The notes under the pieces were generated by a model. The model saw nothing but the letters and a program-made list of their open reading frames with translations, was not told the DNA's origin and ran no database searches. Source: an uncultured Clostridia bacterium (GTDB lineage: Bacteria; Bacillota; Clostridia; TANB77; CAG-508). From it: 7,188 nt of DNA. The stretch covers positions 1 to 7,188 of the forward strand of contig CALXRJ010000071.1 of NCBI GenBank assembly GCA_944390615.1, given 5' to 3'. The position numbers and the translations under genes were made by a program. Shown one piece after another: positions 1 to 5,264 of this stretch. The number at the start of each line of letters is the position of its first letter. Position 1 is the first letter of the stretch.

Positions 1-107
1 CTCTATTTATTTGCTTAAATCATATCATATAATTTATTTTTTTTCAAGAGGATAATTTTTGAGAGGAGAAGGGAAAAAAATTAACAAAAAAGGGGGAATT
101 ATGTAAA

Positions 108-118
108 ATTCGTCGAAT
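108..118. promoter_or_regulatory. Small perfect palindrome upstream of dnaG, possible regulator site
   Basis: The sequence ATTCGTCGAAT is a perfect inverted repeat of 5 + 1 + 5 bases, lying about 50 bases upstream of the dnaG start and next to an AT-rich stretch (AATAATATATTAT) that could supply a -10 element. Its core TTCGTCGAA differs at one position from the known Spo0A box consensus TTTGTCRAA. No convincing -35/-10 pair at 16-18 bp spacing could be assigned here. The role as an operator is inference; a short palindrome can occur by chance in such DNA. Confidence 0.25.
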
Positions 119-166
119 AATATATTATGAAAAAATAAAATCTAAACTAGAAAGAGAGGACTACAT

Positions 167-1438
167 GTGCGTTATAGTGATGAAATTCTAAATGAAGTAC
201 GAGAAAATAACGATATAGTAGAAGTAATATCACAATATGTGCATTTAAAAAGAAGTGGAAGAAACTATTTTGGATTATGTCCATTTCATAATGAAAAATC
301 CCCATCTTTTTCTGTGTCACCAGATAAACAAATTTTTCACTGTTTTGGTTGTGGTGTTGGTGGAAATGTCATAACATTTATGACAAAAATTGAGGGAATA
401 GGATTTAAAGAAGCAGTTGAAAATCTGGCAGAAAGAGCCAATATTGTTCTTCCCACACTCAATAATGCAGAAGATAGTAAAAAAGAAGAGCGAAAAGCAA
501 AAGTTTACAAAGTCAACTCTTTTACAGCAGATTATTACCACAAAAGGTTATATAGGCCAGAATCAAAAGAAGGGCAAGACTATGTAAAACAAAGAAAACT
601 AACCAACGAAACCCTAGAAAGCTATAATTTAGGATTTTCTGGAAACTATGATGAATTATACAAAGTACTTCGTAAAGAAGGCTTTCAAGATGACGAAATA
701 TTAGAGTCAGGTTTAGTAAAAAAGAACGAAAATGGAACTTATGTAGATTTTTATCGCAATCGATTTATGATTCCTATTTTAGACGTTAGAAATCGAGTCA
801 TAGCATTTGGTGGTAGAGTATTAGAAGATGCCAAAAGATTCAAATATTTAAATTCACCAGAAAACATAGTCTACAGTAAAGGAAAGCATTTATTTGGATT
901 AAATGTTGCTAAAAAATATGAGCATCATAAACTTTTAGTAGTAGAAGGGTATATGGATGCCATTTCTTTACATCAAAGAGGAATTAGAAATGTAGTAGCA
1001 GCACTTGGAACAGCCCTAACAACCAATCAAGGCTGGTTACTTAGAAAAAATGCAGAACAAGTCATTTTAGGATTTGATGCAGATGGAGCTGGGCAAACTG
1101 CGATTATGCGTGCCATGGAAGTCATGCAAAATATGGGATGTGATATGAGAGTTTTACAAATGACAGGGGCCAAAGATCCAGATGAATATATTATAAAATA
1201 TGGTTCAGCAAGATTTCAAAAATTGATGGATGAAGCAATTTCTTTACTAGAATTTAAAGTAAAAGTGCTAGAACAAAAATTAAATTTAGAAGTAGCAGGA
1301 GACAAAGTAAAATTTTTAAATGAAATTGCAAAATTAATTGCCCAAATTGATAATTCCATCGAACGAGAAATATACATAGAAAAGCTAGCAAAAGGATATA
1401 ATATATCCAAAGAAGCAATTTTTCGGGCAAGTAAATAA
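167..1438 (+). CDS. dnaG: DNA primase DnaG, N-terminal zinc-binding and RNA polymerase part (reading frame broken at its end)
   Basis: This is the primase that makes RNA primers at the replication fork together with the DnaB-type helicase. The GTG start at 167 follows the Shine-Dalgarno AGAGGA (155-160) with 6 bases between, and the product begins as DnaG proteins do (RYSDEILNEV). A CHC2 zinc-binding domain covers roughly residues 1-95 with ligands C39, H42, C60 and C63. The primase core and TOPRIM domain cover about 120-340, with the EGYMD motif (E261), DADGAG (D305, D307) and KDPDEY (338-342). The frame ends after 423 residues, whereas DnaG is usually near 600. After F420 this frame reads only R-A-S-K-stop, while the next frame continues the family sequence (GQVNK and onward). 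Read with a +1 shift at TTT-CGG the protein would be about 596 residues. Unshifted translation would give an active-site-bearing primase lacking the helicase-binding domain. It probably shares a transcript with rpoD. The identification is very secure; the cause of the break is open. Confidence 0.96.
   Translation: MRYSDEILNEVRENNDIVEVISQYVHLKRSGRNYFGLCPFHNEKSPSFSVSPDKQIFHCFGCGVGGNVITFMTKIEGIGFKEAVENLAERANIVLPTLNNAEDSKKEERKAKVYKVNSFTADYYHKRLYRPESKEGQDYVKQRKLTNETLESYNLGFSGNYDELYKVLRKEGFQDDEILESGLVKKNENGTYVDFYRNRFMIPILDVRNRVIAFGGRVLEDAKRFKYLNSPENIVYSKGKHLFGLNVAKKYEHHKLLVVEGYMDAISLHQRGIRNVVAALGTALTTNQGWLLRKNAEQVILGFDADGAGQTAIMRAMEVMQNMGCDMRVLQMTGAKDPDEYIIKYGSARFQKLMDEAISLLEFKVKVLEQKLNLEVAGDKVKFLNEIAKLIAQIDNSIEREIYIEKLAKGYNISKEAIFRASK
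1418..1438 (+). other. +1 frameshift site in dnaG (ATT TTT CGG, then TAA four codons after TTT)
   Basis: The upstream frame reads GAA GCA ATT TTT CGG GCA AGT AAA TAA. Skipping one base gives GAA GCA ATT TTT (C) GGG CAA GTA AAT AAA, that is E-A-I-F-G-Q-V-N-K, which restores the family sequence. Equivalently, one T too many lies in the T5 run at 1419-1423. Two readings fit. The first is an indel, either a sequencing or assembly error or a real mutation in a homopolymer. The second is translational +1 slippage, in which the Phe tRNA moves from UUU to the overlapping UUC while CGG waits in the A site. CGG is not used in frame as a codon in any other gene of this window, which would make it a slow codon. 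No prfB-like internal Shine-Dalgarno or strong downstream hairpin is visible, so an indel is the simpler explanation. Confidence 0.85.
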
Positions 1439-1955
1439 ATTACAATATGCCAATAAAGCAAAAGAAAACACTTTAGAAAAAGCTAGACCAGTCACGACTC
1501 ATCAAAAAGAAGAAAAGCAAGAAAACCAAATTTCAGAAGAAATCATCAAAAGAGAAAATACACTTATATCTATTTTAATCAATAATCCAGAAAACTACGA
1601 AACAATAAAGCAGAATATGAAAATAGAAGACTTTCAATATGATTTAAATAGAAAAATAGTACAAGCTTTATATCAAGAACTAGAAAAAAAAGATAGTAAT
1701 GTAAGTTTAATACTAGACAAACTAGAAGAGGAAGAAATTCAAAATCATTTAACAGCTATTATGGCAGAAGACTATGGGATTACAGATAACCAAAAAGCGA
1801 TAGAAGACATTATCAAAAAATACGAAAAAGAAAAACTAGAAAAAAGGCGAGATGAATTAATTAAAGAATCATCCATAGAGCCAGATCCGGAAAAGAGAAG
1901 AACCTTAAGTAAAGAGTTAAATGACATTATTCTAAAACTGGTAAAAATAAAATAA
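1425..1955 (+). CDS. dnaG: DNA primase DnaG, C-terminal helicase-binding part, in the +1 frame relative to the N-terminal part
   Basis: This frame carries on from the GGG at 1425 and encodes about 176 residues to the TAA at 1953-1955. It starts with the linker GQVNKLQYANKAKENTLEKA and a charged Q/E/K-rich hinge. It ends in a helical domain of roughly 130 residues beginning near RENTLISILINNPENY, which matches the DnaB-helicase-binding C-terminal (P16-like) domain of DnaG. Long E/K-rich helices (IEDIIKKYEKEKLEKRRDEL) and the final helix (LSKELNDIILKLVKIK) are typical of that domain. The first ATG in this frame is at 1617 and follows CAGAAT without a Shine-Dalgarno, so independent initiation there is unlikely, and a product from 1617 (112 residues) would lack the start of the domain. 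The whole frame is open with no internal stops and normal codon use, so it does not look like an old pseudogene. Confidence 0.85.
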   Translation, partial: GQVNKLQYANKAKENTLEKARPVTTHQKEEKQENQISEEIIKRENTLISILINNPENYETIKQNMKIEDFQYDLNRKIVQALYQELEKKDSNVSLILDKLEEEEIQNHLTAIMAEDYGITDNQKAIEDIIKKYEKEKLEKRRDELIKESSIEPDPEKRRTLSKELNDIILKLVKIK

Positions 1956-1959
1956 AGAA

Positions 1960-2023
1960 AGCTTACAAAGATAGAAGGGAGGGAGCTTAGTTAGTAAAAA
2001 TAAGCTAACATAAGCTAAAAAAA
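1960..2023 (+). promoter_or_regulatory. rpoD leader: displaced Shine-Dalgarno, 10-bp tandem duplication and alternative hairpins
   Basis: The strong Shine-Dalgarno AAGGGAGGGAG (1975-1985) sits about 38 bases before the only reachable GTG start at 2024, which has no site of its own. Between them TAAGCTAACA (2001-2010) is nearly repeated as TAAGCTAAAA (2011-2020). AGCTTA occurs at 1960-1965 and 1984-1989 and can pair with TAAGCT at 2001-2006 or 2011-2016, so mutually exclusive hairpins next to the Shine-Dalgarno are possible. Removing one repeat unit would join the codons after the Shine-Dalgarno (GTT AGT AAA AAT AAG CTA) to the rpoD frame, suggesting that the duplication changed the original start region. 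The pairing and history are inference. Confidence 0.4.
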
Positions 2024-3214
2024 GTGAAAGAAGATAAAGAAGTGAAAAAGAAAGAAATCATACCAAAAAATATACCAAATACGGAAGAAATGAAAAAAAC
2101 AGAAAATACCGAAAAAGTAGAAAATGAAGAAGTAAAAGCAAAAGAAAAAGTAGAAAAAATCATAAAAAAAGCAAAAGAAAAAGGAAAAATCACCTATGGG
2201 GAACTTGCTTTAGAGCTAGATGACATCAATCAAGACCAAATAGAAAAAGTATTTGATGTCATGGAAGAAATGGGAGTAGATGTTCTAAAAGACGATTTCG
2301 AAGATGAACCAAATGAAGAAGATTTAAAAGAAGTAGAAGACTTAAAATTAGATGAAATAACCCAAGATGACACCTTTGAAGGAATTAATGTAGATGATCC
2401 AGTTAGAATGTATTTAAGAGAAATTGGAAGAATTAAACTATTAACCTATGATCAAGAGCTAGAATTAGCCAAAAGAATTCTAGAAGGAGATGAAGATGCA
2501 AAACAAGAACTAGCAGAAGCAAATCTTAGACTTGTAGTAAGTATCGCCAAAAAATATGTAGGAAGAGGCATGTTATTTTTAGATTTAATTCAAGAAGGAA
2601 ACATGGGACTTATCAAAGCAGTAGAAAAATTTGATTATACCAAAGGATTTAAATTTAGTACTTATGCTACCTGGTGGATTAGACAATCCATCACAAGAGC
2701 TATTGCCGATCAAGCAAGAACGATAAGAATTCCAGTTCATATGGTAGAAACCATTAATAAATTAATTAGAACTTCAAGACACTTATTACAAAGACTAGGC
2801 AGAGAGCCAACCCCAGAAGAGCTATCCAAAGAACTTGAAATGCCAATTGACAAAGTAATGGAAATCCAAAAAATAGCCCAAGACCCAGTTTCACTGGAAA
2901 CACCAATTGGGGAAGAAGATGACAGCCATTTAGGGGACTTTATTCAAGACGAAGATTCACCAGCTCCACAAGATGCAGCAGCTTATACACTTTTAAAAGA
3001 GCAACTAGAAGAAGTCATGTCAACACTTACGCCAAGAGAAGCAAAAGTGTTAAGACTAAGATTTGGACTAGATGATGGAAAAGCAAGAACCCTAGAAGAA
3101 GTAGGAAGAGAATTTGACGTAACAAGGGAAAGAATTCGTCAAATAGAAGCAAAAGCGTTAAGAAAATTAAGACATCCAAGTAGAAGCAAAAAATTAAAAG
3201 ATTATATGACATAG
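2024..3214 (+). CDS. rpoD: RNA polymerase primary sigma factor RpoD/SigA
   Basis: This is the housekeeping sigma factor, which directs RNA polymerase to -10/-35 promoters. The 396-residue product is of normal size for the SigA type. Residues 1-50 form a Lys/Glu-rich low-complexity lead. Residues 50-95 match region 1.1 (KGKITYGELALELDDINQDQ). Region 1.2 starts at DDPVRMYLREIG (124-135). Region 2 holds ANLRLVVSIAKKYVGRG (166-182), DLIQEGNMGLIKAVEKFDY and the -10 recognition and melting segment FSTYATWWIRQSITRAIADQ (211-230). Region 3 follows at about 237-290, and region 4 ends with the -35 binding helix-turn-helix TLEEVGREFDVTRERIRQIE (356-375). An in-frame TAA at 2006 bounds the start. GTG 2024 is the longest choice but lacks a Shine-Dalgarno; GTG 2042 and ATG 2090 (preceded by a weak GGAAG) are alternatives, so the first 22 residues are uncertain. 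It lies 68 bases after dnaG, the classic pairing in bacteria. Function is certain. Confidence 0.97.
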   Translation: MKEDKEVKKKEIIPKNIPNTEEMKKTENTEKVENEEVKAKEKVEKIIKKAKEKGKITYGELALELDDINQDQIEKVFDVMEEMGVDVLKDDFEDEPNEEDLKEVEDLKLDEITQDDTFEGINVDDPVRMYLREIGRIKLLTYDQELELAKRILEGDEDAKQELAEANLRLVVSIAKKYVGRGMLFLDLIQEGNMGLIKAVEKFDYTKGFKFSTYATWWIRQSITRAIADQARTIRIPVHMVETINKLIRTSRHLLQRLGREPTPEELSKELEMPIDKVMEIQKIAQDPVSLETPIGEEDDSHLGDFIQDEDSPAPQDAAAYTLLKEQLEEVMSTLTPREAKVLRLRFGLDDGKARTLEEVGREFDVTRERIRQIEAKALRKLRHPSRSKKLKDYMT

Positions 3215-3270
3215 AATTGGGAATGGAAAAGGGGATTTAAGAAACAAAAAATTTCTCTTTTCCAATTTTT
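3215..3270 (+). terminator. Probable intrinsic terminator after rpoD
   Basis: GGAAAAGGGGA (3225-3235) can pair with TTTCTCTTTTCC (3252-3263), giving about 11 pairs including two G-U, and the 3' arm runs into AATTTTT (3264-3270). AATTGG (3215-3220) could also pair with CCAATT (3262-3267) as an alternative base. The hairpin starts about ten bases after the rpoD stop and separates the dnaG-rpoD unit from mscS. The loop is long (about 16 bases), which lowers confidence. Confidence 0.55.
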
Positions 3271-3295
3271 CAAATTAGGAAAGAAAATCTAATAT
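3267..3295 (+). promoter_or_regulatory. Weak candidate promoter for mscS
   Basis: TTTTCA (3267-3272, four matches to TTGACA) and TAATAT (3290-3295) are 17 bases apart and lie just past the rpoD terminator, about 20 bases before the mscS start. Such matches are common in AT-rich DNA, so this rests mainly on position. Confidence 0.3.
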
Positions 3296-3314
3296 TTTAA
3301 ATAAAGGAGTATAT

Positions 3315-4376
3315 ATGGATTCAATATTAAATGTAATAGAAAATTTAAACGGAAAAAACACCATAGATTTAATAATAGCCATAATATTGATTGCTGTTTT
3401 AGATATACTTAGTCCGGTATTTGCATACATTATTTTAAAATTATTTAATTTTAAAAAAAGTAAAAAGGAAATCAAAAATAATACCTTTTTTATGCCAATT
3501 AAAGTATTTTTTAAAATATCTGGCATTTATTGGGCCATACTATTTTTAAAACCAGATTTTAATTTTTCAGATGAATTTATCGAGCTTGTAACCAAAATTT
3601 ATAAAATTGTTGTTACCATAACCATTGCGAATAGTTTAGCAAATAGTATTACGAGAAAATCAGGATTTATAAGATTAATCAAAGAAAAAAGTGATAAAGA
3701 AATAAATGATAATGCCACCAAAATTTTAGTAAGAGTGATTAAAGTATTAATATATATAGTAGCAATATTTATTGTATTTGCTGAAATTGGTTATGACCTA
3801 AGTGGATTAGTAACTGGTTTAGGATTAGGAAGTGTGGTTGTAACATTAGCGGCACAAGATACAATAAAAAATTTACTAGGTGGAATCATGATATTTATGG
3901 ATAGACCATTTATGGTAGGAGAATATATAAAATTTGGAACCTATCAAGGTACAGTGGAAGATATGACACTAAGAAGTACCAGAATAAGAACATCAGATAA
4001 TTCGATTGTACAAATTCCCAATTCCTTAATATCGTCAGATTCTGTAACCAATTTAAGTAAAATTCAAAGAAGGTATTACAATTTAAGATTACATTTACCA
4101 TTAGACACCAAATTAGAAAAGATCGATAGGTTAAAAGAAAAAATATATAATTTACTGCTTCAAAATAAGAATGTTGCACAAGATACCATTAATATTCATT
4201 TTACAGAAATTGAAACAAATGGCATAACCATCACAGTTGCTACTTATTTGGATGTTTCTGATTATATGCAATTTTTAGATATAAAAGAAGATATCAATAA
4301 AAATATTCTAAAAATTTTAGAAGAAGAAAATATCCAACTAGAATATGACACAAAAATTGTTCAAGTAAAAAGCTAA
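3315..4376 (+). CDS. MscS-family small-conductance mechanosensitive ion channel
   Basis: This is a membrane channel that opens under tension to release solutes during osmotic downshock; family members assemble as heptamers. The ATG at 3315 follows AAAGGAG (3303-3309) with five bases between. The 353-residue product is close to the usual 280-370. Hydrophobic segments lie near residues 18-42, 65-78, 92-110 and 138-158. The pore-lining helix follows at about 163-182, with the Gly/Ala-rich pattern GLVTGLGLGSVVVTLAAQDT typical of MscS TM3, and then NLLGGIMIFMDRPFMVGEYI. The beta domain (about 198-250) holds the family pattern GTVEDMTLRSTRIRTSDNS followed by IPNSLI. The C-terminal alpha/beta domain runs from about 255 to 345. 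It appears to be its own transcription unit between the rpoD terminator and the promoter upstream of the two-component genes. Lineage-specific naming (YkuT, YnaI and so on) is not justified from sequence alone. Confidence 0.94.
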   Translation: MDSILNVIENLNGKNTIDLIIAIILIAVLDILSPVFAYIILKLFNFKKSKKEIKNNTFFMPIKVFFKISGIYWAILFLKPDFNFSDEFIELVTKIYKIVVTITIANSLANSITRKSGFIRLIKEKSDKEINDNATKILVRVIKVLIYIVAIFIVFAEIGYDLSGLVTGLGLGSVVVTLAAQDTIKNLLGGIMIFMDRPFMVGEYIKFGTYQGTVEDMTLRSTRIRTSDNSIVQIPNSLISSDSVTNLSKIQRRYYNLRLHLPLDTKLEKIDRLKEKIYNLLLQNKNVAQDTINIHFTEIETNGITITVATYLDVSDYMQFLDIKEDINKNILKILEEENIQLEYDTKIVQVKS

Positions 4377-4413
4377 ATGGAGGATAAAAATAAAGCGATA
4401 AAATTACATCAAT

Positions 4414-4447
4414 AATTCATAAATTCATCACAATTTTCCTGTATAAT
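4414..4447 (+). promoter_or_regulatory. Promoter of the two-component genes with AATTCAT direct repeats upstream of a perfect -10
   Basis: A perfect -10 TATAAT lies at 4442-4447, preceded directly by TG, but no good -35 is found 16-18 bases upstream. Instead, AATTCAT occurs twice at 8-bp spacing (4414-4420 and 4422-4428) where an activator could bind, and a third copy lies at 4484-4490 downstream of the -10. Tandem direct repeats upstream of a weak -35 are the known arrangement for OmpR-family activators, so autoregulation by the adjacent response regulator is a reasonable inference. Transcription from here would leave a leader of about 70 bases before the start at 4522. Confidence 0.5.
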
Positions 4448-4521
4448 AAAGAAGTGGAAATAGAGTTTTAGAGAAAACAAAAAAATTCATACTAAAATAA
4501 GGCAAAGGAGGACCTAAAAAT

Positions 4522-5199
4522 ATGGATGATATAACTATTTTAATTGTAGATGATGAACTTAGAATGAGAAAACTAATAAAAGATTTTTTATCTAAAAAAG
4601 ATTATAAAACAATAGAAGCCAAGGATGGAGAAGAGGCATTAGAACTATTTGAACAAAATAAAAACAAAATTAGTTTAATTCTATTAGATGTTATGATGCC
4701 AAAAGTAGATGGATGGGCTGTTTTAAGAGAAATAAGAAAAGACTCAAAAGTTCCGGTTATTATGCTAACTGCCAGAGGAGAAGAACAAGATGAATTATTT
4801 GGATTTGAACTTGGGGTAGATGAATATATAGCCAAACCATTTAGCCCTAAAATATTAGTTGCAAGAATTGAAGCAATCTTAAAAAGAATAAATGGAGACA
4901 AAAAGGCTGTTAGAAATTACGATGGAATTGTAATTGATGAAAATGGAAGAACTGTAACAGTAGACGGAAAACCAGTAGAGCTTAGCTTAAGGGAATATGA
5001 GCTTTTAAAATATTTACTAGATAATGAAAAAGTAGCTTTATCCAGAGATAAAATTTTAAACAATGTTTGGAATTATGATTATTATGGTGACTCAAGAACC
5101 ATAGACAGCCATATAAAAAAAATTAGGCATAAATTGGGCAAAAAAGGAAAATATATTGAAACCATAAGAGGAGTTGGTTACAAATTCGAGGTAAAATAA
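4522..5199 (+). CDS. OmpR/PhoB-family two-component response regulator
   Basis: This is a DNA-binding response regulator, activated by phosphotransfer from the downstream kinase. The ATG at 4522 has a strong Shine-Dalgarno, AAAGGAGGA (4504-4512), nine bases upstream. The product is 225 residues, the normal length. The receiver domain (1-120) has the acidic pair D10/D11, the phospho-acceptor D56 within LILLDVMMP, T83 in MLTARG and K105 in YIAKPF, so all catalytic positions are present. The winged-helix effector domain (about 130-225) shows LSLREYELLKYLLDN, SRDKILNNVW, the recognition helix region SRTIDSHIKKIRHKLG and the closing wing IETIRGVGYKFE. The histidine kinase gene begins 65 bases after its stop, with a terminator-like hairpin between the two. 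Target genes and stimulus cannot be read from the sequence; autoregulation is possible because of the repeats upstream. Confidence 0.96.
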   Translation: MDDITILIVDDELRMRKLIKDFLSKKDYKTIEAKDGEEALELFEQNKNKISLILLDVMMPKVDGWAVLREIRKDSKVPVIMLTARGEEQDELFGFELGVDEYIAKPFSPKILVARIEAILKRINGDKKAVRNYDGIVIDENGRTVTVDGKPVELSLREYELLKYLLDNEKVALSRDKILNNVWNYDYYGDSRTIDSHIKKIRHKLGKKGKYIETIRGVGYKFEVK

Positions 5200-5209
5200 G
5201 TTACAATCC

Positions 5210-5240
5210 ATTCGCAAAAATGACCTTTTTGCGAATTTTT
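5210..5240 (+). terminator. Perfect 11-bp hairpin plus T-run between regulator and kinase genes (terminator or attenuator)
   Basis: ATTCGCAAAAA (5210-5220) and TTTTTGCGAAT (5226-5236) are exact reverse complements around a five-base loop TGACC, and the 3' arm runs into TTTTT (5236-5240). It starts 11 bases after the regulator stop and ends 24 bases before the kinase start. GCAAAAA can also pair with a second TTTTTGC at 5236-5242. No separate kinase promoter was identified, so partial termination that lowers kinase relative to regulator is a plausible role. Confidence 0.7.
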
Positions 5241-5264
5241 GCCTGAATTGTGAGGGAAAGAATC

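Noticed and set aside
11..33. TTGCTT and TATAAT near the left edge as a dnaG promoter
   Set aside because: The spacing is only 11 bp and the site is over 130 bases from the gene; any better -35 would be outside the window.
317..541. Minus-strand open frames opposite dnaG, rpoD, mscS, the regulator and the kinase
   Set aside because: They are Phe/Leu/Ser-rich low-complexity shadows of well-supported + strand genes and have no family features.
1617..1955. Independent small gene starting at ATG 1617
   Set aside because: There is no Shine-Dalgarno, and the same frame is open and DnaG-like back to 1425, so it is the displaced end of dnaG rather than a separate gene.
4377..4415. A 12-codon frame (ATG directly after the mscS stop) encoding MEDKNKAIKLHQ
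   Set aside because: No Shine-Dalgarno at the right distance, very short, and no recognisable product; the GGAGG here lies inside its second codon region and leads to no further gene.
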